42,700 nucleotides of DNA from DTU015 sp964406505 (GCA_964406505.1 CAYORX010000016.1:1-42700), one strand, 5' to 3'; positions 16,838 to 25,651 are shown, counted from the stretch's first letter. The notes: a model not told the origin generated them from the letters alone. Program-made: numbers and translations.

Positions 16838-17457
16838 TATTCTACACCCCCCATGTAGCTACGCTCAAGCCCAAGCAGCATTCGAAGACAAACTGCCATA
16901 GCTCCTAAAGCCGCACCGATAGTAATACCCCTCATTGCAGCTGTATTAGGTACATCCATAAACCAACCAGCCCATAAAGGCATTGATTTTGAGATTAAAG
17001 AACCTAGGCCGATTTGTCCTAACATCACGGTAATCCCCGAGGCCATAAGCAAGGCTGCTTGCCAATCTTTAACTTTAAAAGCCCTGTATGACGCAGAAGT
17101 AATCGTAAATGCTAAAAGAGAAGCTATACCTGAATAAACAGGTTGGTATATATAATCGAACCCCCATTTGTAAATAGGTGAAGTAGTTCCCTGCAATATC
17201 CCTGCCACGGAGAACACTGCCAAAGAAATAATTAGGAGTATACTGGCGTCCCAATCCTCACGTTTTCGTTTTACCGACTTCACATGCGTCTGAATAAGGT
17301 TTACTGTACCTATACCCAATGCAAACGCCGATACGATGTTTCGCCAAGTGATCATATGTGTTCCCAAAGTTTCCGCCACCGGATTAGGCCAAAAATACCT
17401 AAGCATCACCAATATTCCTGAAATGAATCCGATTGCAAGAGGTGCACTGCGTCTCAT
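16837..17457 (-). CDS. Uncharacterised polytopic membrane protein (second gene)
   Basis: The 206-aa protein is hydrophobic almost throughout, with perhaps six TM segments and a basic loop VKSVKRKREDWD near residue 65. It resembles the fourth protein in size and layout; the two may be distant paralogues or two halves of one channel. It begins 10 bases after the first gene ends and is coupled to the third by a TAATG junction. No motif points to a known transporter class. Confidence 0.75.
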   Translation of the reverse strand: MRRSAPLAIGFISGILVMLRYFWPNPVAETLGTHMITWRNIVSAFALGIGTVNLIQTHVKSVKRKREDWDASILLIISLAVFSVAGILQGTTSPIYKWGFDYIYQPVYSGIASLLAFTITSASYRAFKVKDWQAALLMASGITVMLGQIGLGSLISKSMPLWAGWFMDVPNTAAMRGITIGAALGAMAVCLRMLLGLERSYMGGVE

Positions 17458-17466
17458 GGCTATCCC

Positions 17467-18216
17467 TCACTTTCCGCCTAAAAGGCCAAAAACATTCTGA
17501 GCCTTCAAAGTGTAATAAAGGCTGCCAATAACGATAGCAGCTATACTTACGTATTTTCCGACCTCTTGCGCAACCAAACTCCCAATTTGTGCTTTATCTC
17601 TCGACAGGTAAGTCCCTGCCGCATAAATCTCTTCCCCTATTAAGCTGTAATCGCATGTTGCGACTAAAAACGCTAGCTGATGAGTATTTGCCGTACCCGA
17701 AACCTGAATTGCCCCGGTGCTTTGACCTGCTTCGGCAAGAGTTAGGCTTTCGAAAAAGAAAGAACCGAACATAAAATTGGCACCTATTTTCTCACGCTCA
17801 TATATGCCAAGCACTCCGGCGGTAAAACCCCCTGAAAGAAATCTCATGGTATCATCATTAAACTCGGCGCCTTTGCCTTCAGATACATATGCTTGCCTCA
17901 CGACCTCAGTTGCAATGGCGTGAGATTCAGGCAGGGCATTTACAACTAAAAGGCGAGTATCATATTTAGCGGTTTGTTTGGCTACATGAGCAAGAATGTC
18001 AAATGCAGCAAATGCTTGTGCATCAAAAGGACCACCGGGGATGATGAATAATGAAGTGTTTCCCATTTCAGTGGAGCGGCCGATAGCCTCATCAATAGCA
18101 TCTAATCCAGCCACTCTCCTAATTTCGATTTCAAAACCATTATTTAGTCTTCTGAATGCAACAAGGCTGACCAAGGTGAAAACAGTTAGAAAAGAAAGAG
18201 CAAGCGTATTATACAT
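17467..18216 (-). CDS. DUF6754-like membrane protein, first gene of ppGpp-riboswitch operon
   Basis: TM helices at residues ~3-20 and ~222-238 enclose a domain of about 200 aa with the blocks GRSTEMGNTSLFIIPG, YDTRLLVVNALPES, FLSGGFTAGVLGIYEREKIGANF, ESLTLAEAGQSTGAIQVSGT and ATCDYSLIGEEIYAAGTYLS. These are the blocks I associate with DUF6754; the function of that domain is not known to me. The start ATG has AGGAGG 11 bases upstream. Four membrane genes and an M14 peptidase are packed behind it with gaps of 30 bases or less. It may be the large subunit of a multi-protein membrane complex. Confidence 0.78.
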   Translation of the reverse strand: MYNTLALSFLTVFTLVSLVAFRRLNNGFEIEIRRVAGLDAIDEAIGRSTEMGNTSLFIIPGGPFDAQAFAAFDILAHVAKQTAKYDTRLLVVNALPESHAIATEVVRQAYVSEGKGAEFNDDTMRFLSGGFTAGVLGIYEREKIGANFMFGSFFFESLTLAEAGQSTGAIQVSGTANTHQLAFLVATCDYSLIGEEIYAAGTYLSRDKAQIGSLVAQEVGKYVSIAAIVIGSLYYTLKAQNVFGLLGGK

Positions 18217-18446
18217 AACCCTCTATACCTCCTCGTAAATAGTAAATGTTTAAAATATCGTTATTTGCCTTTTTAAACCGATAATTTGTAAGCAAAGCTC
18301 AAATCATCTTTATGGCAAAGACTTAAAATATGCATAGCTGTAAAAACACAGTGAATGTTACTAGCAGAAGCCAATGGAGAAGGTTATCGCCGTTATGCTG
18401 TTAAAGAGCCTGTATGATAAGCCCCTTGTTTTAATAAGCGACTTTA

Positions 18447-18492
18447 GAGGGTCCGAATTTATTATTAAAAGGTTGTGGACCTGGATACCCTC
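18447..18492 (-). other. Hairpin at the end of the first leader-peptide frame
   Basis: On the minus strand GAGGGTATCC (18492-18483) pairs with GGACCCTC (18454-18447) with a two-base bulge. It overlaps the last codons and the stop of the short frame. No T tract follows, so it is not a standard terminator; it may be one state of an attenuator. Confidence 0.35.
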
Positions 18493-18563
18493 CCCCAATG
18501 TTCCTTTGTATAAAGGACCACGAGGATATCTACACACATTAATCGAGTTACGGCAATCCCCAT
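18465..18563 (-). CDS. Putative branched-chain-rich leader peptide (copy 1)
   Basis: A 32-codon frame begins MGIAVTRLMCVDILVVLYTK. Ten of its first 26 residues are Ile, Val or Leu, including the run V-D-I-L-V-V-L at residues 11-17. It has a strong ribosome binding site, GGAGGTGG, six bases before the ATG, and lies directly downstream of the riboswitch terminator and 250 bases before the DUF6754-like gene. The same ribosome binding site and MGI start occur in copy 2 before liv. The density of branched-chain codons and shared start suggest a translated attenuation peptide; this is inference. Confidence 0.5.
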   Translation of the reverse strand: MGIAVTRLMCVDILVVLYTKEHWGRVSRSTTF

Positions 18564-18598
18564 TGCTACCACCTCCCTTCAGACACCAACATTAAAAC

Positions 18599-18648
18599 AC
18601 CCGCGCAGTAAAGATCCTGATTATAAAGAAGGAACTTACCGCACGGGT
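18599..18648 (-). terminator. Riboswitch-controlled terminator (copy 1)
   Basis: On the minus strand, ACCCGTGCGGTAAG pairs with CTTTACTGCGCGGGT using G-U wobbles, followed by GTTTTAAT. The 5' arm is the 3' end of the aptamer, so ligand-bound aptamer would block termination, as expected for an ON switch. Confidence 0.8.
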
Positions 18649-18745
18649 TTTTTATTCCCACGGTGTACTCTAAACCTTTTAGAGCTAGTACCGCTCGGTC
18701 CAGCCTTCAGAATCGAATCTGAACGGAACCCTAGGTACTCTTCCC
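18628..18745 (-). promoter_or_regulatory. ykkC-class riboswitch, ppGpp subtype (2a) by context (copy 1)
   Basis: On the minus strand, the blocks run GGGAAG, GTACCTAGGGTTCCG, a variable hairpin TTCAGA/TCTGAA, GGACCGAGCGGTAC, a variable hairpin CTCTAAA/TTTAGAG, GTACACCGTGGG, AAAAAACCCGTGCGG and AAGTTCCTTC. This matches the ykkC fold. Subtype 2a binds ppGpp and is known to control branched-chain amino acid genes. The second copy in this window precedes livK, which supports 2a. The PRPP (2b) and guanidine (1) subtypes differ at few positions and cannot be excluded by eye. Confidence 0.82.
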
Positions 18746-18779
18746 TGCCTATTTTAGGCATTTAATTATATTAAATTGC

Positions 18780-18808
18780 ATCATATCAGATAATTATTTA
18801 CCTTGCAA
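18780..18808 (-). promoter_or_regulatory. Promoter of the DUF6754 operon leader
   Basis: On the minus strand TTGCAA (18808-18803) and TATGAT (18785-18780) are separated by 17 bases, 35 bases before the aptamer. The remaining 18809-18921 shows nothing else. Confidence 0.6.
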
Positions 18809-18921
18809 CGGTTTTGAACCTTTTTTGCTATAGTGCTAAATTCATGCTCATGAGAACCTTGAATATCGTATTCGCGTTTTAACCATATATAATATAGTTC
18901 ATTAAATTTTTATTCATATTA

Positions 18922-20346
18922 TCATGCGGTTTTGCAATCAGCTTTTTGCGTAACAGGATCCCGACTTATAAGCGACTTCTCGCGCCAAGCCCCTCGGCAA
19001 TACCAAACATAGTTAAATGCGGCACCTATAATCCAACTGATAAGAAGTGAGAAAAACAAAGCGTCAGGTGATCCCGCAGGATAGAGCGTGCTTTTAGTAT
19101 TCCAAGCCCAAAAATAGGCCAATGGCACTCGAATGCCTACAGTGGTGAACATTGAAATCCACATTGATGGCATTGTATCTCCAGCACCGCGCATAATTCC
19201 TCCATAAACCTGGGATAGCGCCATAGCTATATATCCAGCGGCAAGTATTCGTATTTGGCGTACACCGAGAAAAATAATTTCCTCTGTGGAAGTAAACATT
19301 TGAATTAGGTTTTTGCCGAATATTAGCACTAGCGCCACTAATGCAAAAGATGCTGTTAGGCTAATCTTCAGCATATCTTTAGTGCCTTGAGCCACTCGAT
19401 CCAGTCTATTGGCACCAACATTTTGACCGACAAAAGTCGAAATCGCCATTCCGAAGGTAAAGTTGGGCAGCATTGCAAAACCGTCAATACGCATAACCGC
19501 AGTGGTGCAAGTTACAACTTTATAGCCCATACTATTAGTTAGCGCCTGAACAAACACCATGGACATTGAAAAAATGGCTTGGGTGATACCCGCCGGCAAT
19601 CCTAAGCTAAACAGCTGAATGGTTAATTCTTTGCTGGGTACCAATGTAGATCGCTTGATCTCAACTTCATCTTTCATTTTAAGCAATTTAACAAGACAAA
19701 ACACTGCGGAAACAGCCTGGGAAATAATCGTAGCAAGTGCTGCGCCAGCAACCCCCATATCCAGACTAGCAATAAACCAAATATCTAAAACCACGTTAAG
19801 AAACGATGCAAATACTAACATCATGAGCGGAAATATAGAATTACCCAATCCACGTAAAACACCTGAAATGATGTTGTAAAAACCAGTAAATATCATGCCG
19901 CCCAACATTATCGTTAAATAAGCATAAGCAAGTTCGAAAGTTTCAATTGGGGTATTCATCAGGCGCAAAAGCGGATTGGCCAAATAAATACCTATAACTG
20001 TGACCAAAAGCGAAGAAATAAATATCATGGTTATAGCGGTTCCAATTGAACGCGACAAGGTTTTCTTCTGTTTAGCCCCAAAATACTGAGCTACCATGAT
20101 GCCAGTGCCTGTAGAAATCGCCATGAATACCACCATCAGCAGCCGAATAATTGGTAGCGTAGTACCGATAGAAGACAATGCCTTGTCCCCTACGTATCTT
20201 CCGACAATTATAGAATCCACTGTGCTATACATTTGCTGAGCGAAATTGCCGAGTAACAAGGGAATGGAAAAAGCTAGCAAATTCGACATCGGATTACCGC
20301 TTGTCATGTCTTGCACGCCAAGCAATTCGTTAAACCTTTTGAGCAT
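18922..20346 (-). CDS. MATE family efflux transporter
   Basis: The 474-aa protein has two hydrophobic halves with about 12 TM segments and MATE-typical starts, for example NLLAFSIPLLLGNFAQQMYSTVDSIIVGRYVGDKALSSIG and the repeat-half GLPAGITQAIFSMSMVFVQALTNSMG. It would export drugs or metabolites using a Na+ or H+ gradient; the substrate is unknown. The ATG follows AAAGGTGGG by nine bases. No neighbouring regulator gene is seen. Confidence 0.9.
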   Translation of the reverse strand: MLKRFNELLGVQDMTSGNPMSNLLAFSIPLLLGNFAQQMYSTVDSIIVGRYVGDKALSSIGTTLPIIRLLMVVFMAISTGTGIMVAQYFGAKQKKTLSRSIGTAITMIFISSLLVTVIGIYLANPLLRLMNTPIETFELAYAYLTIMLGGMIFTGFYNIISGVLRGLGNSIFPLMMLVFASFLNVVLDIWFIASLDMGVAGAALATIISQAVSAVFCLVKLLKMKDEVEIKRSTLVPSKELTIQLFSLGLPAGITQAIFSMSMVFVQALTNSMGYKVVTCTTAVMRIDGFAMLPNFTFGMAISTFVGQNVGANRLDRVAQGTKDMLKISLTASFALVALVLIFGKNLIQMFTSTEEIIFLGVRQIRILAAGYIAMALSQVYGGIMRGAGDTMPSMWISMFTTVGIRVPLAYFWAWNTKSTLYPAGSPDALFFSLLISWIIGAAFNYVWYCRGAWREKSLISRDPVTQKADCKTA

Positions 20347-20643
20347 ACAATAAAACCCACCTTTTACGTTGATAATTCCATCATCTGAATCTTAATAGCA
20401 AAGGCGCGCATTACTAGCAGTTGCCATCGTAAAATAATACGAACGTTGGGCTGCATTTCTCATGCATTTACGAGTTTATAATGAGCGTATTGTTCTTAGG
20501 ATAAAGCATTAAGCAATAGATTCTTCTTACCATGACACTATAACCCAATTTAACATAACAATCTTATTACAGTATATCTGACCCTAAGATATCACTCCAT
20601 CGATTCTCTTTATACCTTTAGATTTCCCTCTTTATGATAAACA

Positions 20644-20672
20644 TTGCATGATGGGAACAGGTCAGATATTAT
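20644..20672 (+). promoter_or_regulatory. Promoter of the VanX-like gene
   Basis: TTGCAT (20644-20649) and TATTAT (20667-20672) are separated by 17 bases. The rest of the 410-base gap (20347-20756) is AT-rich with no gene or structured RNA recognised. Confidence 0.5.
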
Positions 20673-20756
20673 ATATGCTGAACAGATTTTGCACTAACAA
20701 AAGTTTACAACCTCCGACACAACACTGAACGCAGATAGAAAAAACCCGGTGATAAT

Positions 20757-21554
20757 ATGAGTCCCGGAAAACCCAATATAAAGAAATATACCACAACGGC
20801 ACTTATATTTATTTTATTCATCCTGTTTTTCGCAACAGTTACCTTTTATCAGAAACTAGTCTCGTGCAAACATACGATACAAAAGCAAACAGATGATATT
20901 ATCAACCTTCAACTGCAATTGGAAACCGCTTTAGAAAATCTACATAATGTTGAGAAGGAGTTGGAAAAATATATGAGTCTGGTCCAAACTGAGAAAATAG
21001 AGCAAAAGTATGGGTTGGTTAAATTGATCGATGTTGATCCTACCTTCATAATAGATCTTAAATATGCTAGCGATGATAATTTTGTAAAGCAACAAGTCTA
21101 TCCGCAAAACGCAGATGCTTTGTTACGCAAATCTACAGCGATGAAACTTAAATCCGCTCACGAAATATTCAAAAAAGACGGATACAGAATTAAAGTGTTT
21201 GATGCATATAGACCCCAACATGTGCAATTTATATTTTGGTATTTTATGCCTGACACTCGCTTCGTAGCAGACCCAATGAAAGGTTCAAAACATAATAGAG
21301 GCACAGCGGTAGATATTACTTTGGTTGATGAAGATGGAAAAGAAATAGAAATGGGCACTGAGTTCGATAATTTCACTGAAAGAGCCGCGCATGATCATCC
21401 GGAACACACAGAAACAGCGCTCAATAACATGAGATATCTCCGCAACGTAATGGAAGAAGTAGGATTTAAGGGAATATCATCTGAATGGTGGCATTTCGAT
21501 GATGTTGATTGGCGAGAATACGATTTACTAGATATAAGTTTCGACAAATTCTAA
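20757..21554 (+). CDS. Membrane-anchored D-alanyl-D-alanine dipeptidase-like protein (VanX/DdpX family)
   Basis: The zinc motif SxHxxGxAxD is at residues 177-186 (Ser177, His179, Asp186), and the catalytic EWWH is at 243-246, both as in VanX. The preceding YASDDNFV and VFDAYRPQHVQ also match. Known enzymes cleave D-Ala-D-Ala in the cytosol. Here a TM helix (~15-33) and a coiled coil (~38-75) precede the domain, which places it outside the membrane. There it may act on peptidoglycan-derived dipeptides or be a related carboxypeptidase. No vanH or ligase gene adjoins it. Confidence 0.82.
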   Translation: MSPGKPNIKKYTTTALIFILFILFFATVTFYQKLVSCKHTIQKQTDDIINLQLQLETALENLHNVEKELEKYMSLVQTEKIEQKYGLVKLIDVDPTFIIDLKYASDDNFVKQQVYPQNADALLRKSTAMKLKSAHEIFKKDGYRIKVFDAYRPQHVQFIFWYFMPDTRFVADPMKGSKHNRGTAVDITLVDEDGKEIEMGTEFDNFTERAAHDHPEHTETALNNMRYLRNVMEEVGFKGISSEWWHFDDVDWREYDLLDISFDKF

Positions 21555-21591
21555 CGACAACATATACCCTTTTACCATTAAACTTGAAGCC

Positions 21592-23448
21592 CTAATCCGA
21601 TTTTAAAAGTTTTCTTACTTGTCTTGAACCGAGTTTGGTACCAAAATATAGGGTTAACAGTGCTATACCTACCAGGGTGCCATGCACGATAGTTTCAAGA
21701 TTAGTATCATTTTGTCTTATTGCAGGAAACATCAGCAAAAAACCAAGCACCATTGTTAAACCCATGCCGGCGAACATAGTAAGAATTAGTTTCCCTTTGC
21801 CCCCGCCTTTTTTAGACGATCCGATCTCTACCCTTAAATTAAAATTCGGGAAATACACATCAAGCAAAATTTGTAGCGAAGCAACAATGCTCGTGATCGA
21901 TAAGCCAAGTAGCAGTTCATACCATAAAGGATAATGAGGCAATGGGGTAAATTCGAATATTATGAAAAATGGTATCATAAGCAATATACTTGGAAGTATG
22001 GCATAGGTTAATTTAGCCTTAAATAAGTCTGCACTGCTTGTTGGATTAGCTTGTAGTATCCAAAAACCCAAACCCTCTCGACTTAATGAAACACCGCCAG
22101 TTTGTGCACCTACGACAGAACCCATAAGACAAACCATCATAATTAAAGTTGATGCAAACACAGTTTGACCTGTGCCAAAAGAACCTTGAACTTGCATATT
22201 CCCTTCTCGAGTAGTGTTGTATATGAAAAAACCAAGAGCTATGGAGCTTGTAGCAAAAGTGTACCAAAGAACTGGATCTCTAAATAGCAATTTTATATCT
22301 TTCCGCAAAACAGTCCAAAAAGTGCCTTGCATATTGTAAGTGGATTTTGCCCACAATTGACCATCGTCTTTGGATTTTGGGACATTGACGCTCGTTTCAG
22401 ATATTATGGTTGCCGTGCAATCTTTTTTCTTAAACTTTAACCAAAACTTCTTAACATTTTTCGCCGCATCTTTAAGCGTCAACGAAGAGTTTTCAGACAA
22501 GCCGGACCAACCGACAAAATACCACCTGTGCGACATTTCCACCGCAAGCCATGCTAGCGCAACACTAAGGCTCACGAGGGGCACTGCATAATATATAGGG
22601 TTCATATTGAATCTTTCAACAGTACCAAGAATCCAATTAACCGCCCATGTGGTAGGAAGATACCATGTTCGGGAAAAGTTGGCGTTACCTATTTGTGTCA
22701 TCATCTCCATAGGATCTGTAACTTGAGAAAACTTGGAGCTCAATACTTGACTAGCGAACACTATTACCAAGCCCAATACAGCTCCCACTGCAACGAACAA
22801 TCGTTTTAGTCCTGCCCCTGGCAAATATCTCATAGCTAAAAGCAATATAAAGGTAAGTAAAGCATGTATTGTAACAAGCAAAAGCATGAACGAAAGAAAA
22901 GTAGTCAAATAAAATGTAAATCCTACCCTATTAACGTAGCCCCATGCAAACCATACAGGCAAACCAAATACGATAGTCATTGGCGCAAGGGTGATGTAAG
23001 ATGTTATTAACTTAGATGCAAATACCCATTTAGTAGGAACAGGTTGCGAGAGCAAAAACTCGATATCATCTGACTCATAAAGCGTTCTAAATGTAATCTG
23101 AAGTCCACTTAAAAACACAAGCACTATTACATATACGGCAAGTCCGTTAAAAATATTTAAAGCTACTGCGTCAGATAAACCAGGTGCTTGGACAAGAACT
23201 GCATTGAGATAGTCGAAGAGCTTATACGCGCCATAATATATTCCAATACCTAATCCTGCATACAAAAGCAAGCCAAATATTAGGCGAAGTTTACTTTTAA
23301 ATCCATCAGAACCTTTGCTGAATAGGGACATAAGATCTGCCTTTAATATCAGCCACACATATTTCACATCAACACCATCTTTCATTGCAGCATTATTTCG
23401 CCTGTCTATAAAATGTATCTGAGCAACCGCTACGGATTCTTTGCGCAT
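21592..23448 (-). CDS. ABC exporter permease (ABC-2 type, ~620 aa)
   Basis: The 618-aa protein has about 12 hydrophobic segments in two groups, separated by a cytoplasmic loop around residues 310-370 that is rich in Lys and Asp. The segment TFRTLYESDDIEFLLSQPVPTKWVFASKL is typical of large putative ABC exporter permeases that pair with a single ATPase. The ATPase gene ends 39 bases upstream, so they form one transporter of unknown substrate. No good ribosome binding site precedes ATG 23448; a later start around residues 22-29 is possible. Confidence 0.75.
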   Translation of the reverse strand: MRKESVAVAQIHFIDRRNNAAMKDGVDVKYVWLILKADLMSLFSKGSDGFKSKLRLIFGLLLYAGLGIGIYYGAYKLFDYLNAVLVQAPGLSDAVALNIFNGLAVYVIVLVFLSGLQITFRTLYESDDIEFLLSQPVPTKWVFASKLITSYITLAPMTIVFGLPVWFAWGYVNRVGFTFYLTTFLSFMLLLVTIHALLTFILLLAMRYLPGAGLKRLFVAVGAVLGLVIVFASQVLSSKFSQVTDPMEMMTQIGNANFSRTWYLPTTWAVNWILGTVERFNMNPIYYAVPLVSLSVALAWLAVEMSHRWYFVGWSGLSENSSLTLKDAAKNVKKFWLKFKKKDCTATIISETSVNVPKSKDDGQLWAKSTYNMQGTFWTVLRKDIKLLFRDPVLWYTFATSSIALGFFIYNTTREGNMQVQGSFGTGQTVFASTLIMMVCLMGSVVGAQTGGVSLSREGLGFWILQANPTSSADLFKAKLTYAILPSILLMIPFFIIFEFTPLPHYPLWYELLLGLSITSIVASLQILLDVYFPNFNLRVEIGSSKKGGGKGKLILTMFAGMGLTMVLGFLLMFPAIRQNDTNLETIVHGTLVGIALLTLYFGTKLGSRQVRKLLKSD

Positions 23449-23487
23449 TCACACGCTAAATTCGAGTTTCCACTTGAATCATATTAT

Positions 23488-24288
23488 TTAAAGTATGTCT
23501 GAACGGCGTCTTGTGGCACTAGTCGATAAATGTTTAACCAATTCTTTATATTCTTCTCCGCCAGTAAGTTTGAGAAATAAATCTTCCAATGACACAGCTG
23601 CACCTTCTACGTCCGGCAGCACTCGATGCCTTAAATCTTCTACACTACCTTGAGCGATCAGATGTCCATTATGAATAATTCCGATACGATCACACATACG
23701 TTCAGCAATTTCAAGGATGTGGGTAGACATAAAGACAGCCCCGCCATTATCTGCTACTTGTCTCAAAACCTCTTTTACCAATTTAGCACTTTTAGGATCT
23801 AGACCTACAGTAGGCTCATCCAAGAAAAGCACATTAGGTTCATCCAAAAGCGCGGAGGCAATACATATTTTTTGTCTCATTCCGTGAGAAAAACCGCCAA
23901 GAGGTTGGTCTTGTCTATCAATAAGCTCAAACATATGTAAAAGTTCATCCATGCGAACGGCAGCTTTTTGACGATCCATTTTCCTTAAATCAGCTACAAA
24001 TTGCAATAATTCCCTTGCTGTAAGTTTCTCATACAAATCCGGAGTATCAGGAACATATCCAAGCATGGTTTTAGCTTTTACAGGATCATCTTGCACATCA
24101 ATGCCACATATTTTAGCGCTTCCGGATGTAGGCGATAACAGACCGCATAACATCTTTATGGTCGTAGTTTTGCCTGAACCGTTCGGGCCCAGAAAGCCAA
24201 AAACCTCACCTGATCTTACAGACAGCGTAAGGTCGTCTACGGCTATTAGATCTCCATATTTTTTGGTCAACCCTTGAGCACTTATCAA
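23488..24288 (-). CDS. ABC transporter ATP-binding protein (exporter)
   Basis: Walker A is GPNGSGKT at residues 34-41, the signature is the ABC-2 variant GGFSHGMRQK, and Walker B is VLFLDEPTVGLDP; the His switch is in STHILE. The 266-aa protein energises the permease encoded next. TTG 24288 follows GGGGGAG by six bases. Confidence 0.9.
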   Translation of the reverse strand: MISAQGLTKKYGDLIAVDDLTLSVRSGEVFGFLGPNGSGKTTTIKMLCGLLSPTSGSAKICGIDVQDDPVKAKTMLGYVPDTPDLYEKLTARELLQFVADLRKMDRQKAAVRMDELLHMFELIDRQDQPLGGFSHGMRQKICIASALLDEPNVLFLDEPTVGLDPKSAKLVKEVLRQVADNGGAVFMSTHILEIAERMCDRIGIIHNGHLIAQGSVEDLRHRVLPDVEGAAVSLEDLFLKLTGGEEYKELVKHLSTSATRRRSDIL

Positions 24289-24418
24289 GTCAGTCTCCCC
24301 CTCAGTGCGGGATGTTTGTATTAATTAATTCTAATACCATTTTTGATATATTGCATTCAACATTTCCTGCATAAACTCAACTCAGAAAGTCCATCGATGG
24401 CATGTAATTTACCATTTT

Positions 24419-24646
24419 TCAACTCACGGGTTCTTCATCGTCTCGCTTTTTCGACAAATCATTCGATAACTTTTGTCTAGTATTCAATGCTCGACGCCTT
24501 CGTCTTACACATTGTGTGAGCAAATATTCAATTTGTGCATTTATGGAACGAAAATCATCTTTAGCCCATTTAGCCAATTCTTCCCATAACGCAGTTGACA
24601 TACGAACTAATACCTGTTTCCGTTCACCACCGTTTGTTTTGCCCAC
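24419..24646 (-). CDS. Small ribbon-helix-helix (Arc-like) protein
   Basis: The 75-aa basic protein has a predicted strand KQVLVRMS followed by two helices, LWEELAKWAKDDF and SINAQIEYLLTQCVRRRRR, which is the Arc/MetJ layout for DNA binding. GTG 24646 is needed to keep the strand. It begins three bases after the SPFH gene stops, so the two are coupled. The basic C-terminal tail is probably disordered. Confidence 0.72.
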   Translation of the reverse strand: MGKTNGGERKQVLVRMSTALWEELAKWAKDDFRSINAQIEYLLTQCVRRRRRALNTRQKLSNDLSKKRDDEEPVS

Positions 24647-24649
24647 GAC

Positions 24650-25651
24650 TTAATACAGACTCCCGCTATTAACCACAGGCTGAGCATCTTTACTACCACA
24701 AAGCACGACTAGAAGATTACTCACCATAGCAGCTTTTCTTTCATCGTCAAGATACACCACATCGTTTTCCTTAAGCTTATCAAGCGCCATTTCTACCATC
24801 CCCACTGCGCCATCAACTATCATTTTTCTTGCATCGATTATAGCGCTCGCTTGCTGGCGTTGAAGCATAACCGCAGCAATTTCACGGGCATAAGCTAAAT
24901 GGGTAATCCGTGCTTGCATTATTTCTAGCCCTGCAACCTCAACCCGGGACTGGAGTTCATTTTTAAGTCTTTCCGCGACTTTGATGCTACTCCCACGTAA
25001 ACTCATTTCCCCATCTTCCGCTACATCATAAGGGTACTCTTTTGCCACATCCCTTAACACCGAATCGCATTGTATAGACAAAAATGCTTTGTAGTTATCT
25101 ACATTGAATACTGCTTTTGCGGTATTAACTACGCGCCAAATCACCACAAGCCCTATTTCAACGGGATTACCCAATTGGTCGTTAACCTTTTGTTTATCAT
25201 TATTTAAAGTCATCGCTTTAAGAGAAATGATTTTACTACCCCCAAATTGGACACCAAAACTTTGTGTTTTCGGCCCCGAAGGGTGTTCATCTAAAGTCGC
25301 TGTGGCAGCCCCTTTACCTGCTGCGGGATTCACCGAAGAAGAAAACGGATGCACAAAAAAGAATCCCCCACCTTTAATCGTACCGGTGTATCTACCAAAC
25401 AAAGTAAGCACCAGCGCTTCATGTGGTTTTAATACCCTTAACCCCAAAAACGGAATCCATCCCAGGACTAGATAAACACTTCCTATGATGATTAAAAAAG
25501 TTCCAAAAGATGTATGTAACATGGCGCCAACCACAATAGCAGCTACAGCTAACGCTAACATCATAATGCTCAACATCAAAACGCTCATACCATCTTTTGC
25601 ATGTAACAGAACTTCTTTAGAATACATGTCCTGCGAATTAGTTTGGTTCAT
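24650..25651 (-). CDS. SPFH (band 7) domain membrane protein
   Basis: Two hydrophobic helices lie at residues ~22-68. An SPFH domain follows, with GLRVLKPHEALVLTLFGRYTGTIKGGGFFFVHPF at the start and ALDKLKENDVVYLDDERKAAMVSNLLVVLCG at the end. SPFH proteins form oligomeric membrane rings or scaffolds. Between ~105 and 130 is an insertion NPAAGKGAATATLDEHPSGPK. The frame could start later at residue 9, but GGGG before ATG 25651 favours the long form. It is coupled to the ribbon-helix-helix gene. Confidence 0.82.
   Translation of the reverse strand: MNQTNSQDMYSKEVLLHAKDGMSVLMLSIMMLALAVAAIVVGAMLHTSFGTFLIIIGSVYLVLGWIPFLGLRVLKPHEALVLTLFGRYTGTIKGGGFFFVHPFSSSVNPAAGKGAATATLDEHPSGPKTQSFGVQFGGSKIISLKAMTLNNDKQKVNDQLGNPVEIGLVVIWRVVNTAKAVFNVDNYKAFLSIQCDSVLRDVAKEYPYDVAEDGEMSLRGSSIKVAERLKNELQSRVEVAGLEIMQARITHLAYAREIAAVMLQRQQASAIIDARKMIVDGAVGMVEMALDKLKENDVVYLDDERKAAMVSNLLVVLCGSKDAQPVVNSGSLY

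Noticed and set aside
18541..18745. T-box leader, suggested by GGTGGTAGC and GTACCGC-like strings
   Set aside because: The T-box core and specifier stem are missing, while all ykkC blocks are present in order in both copies.
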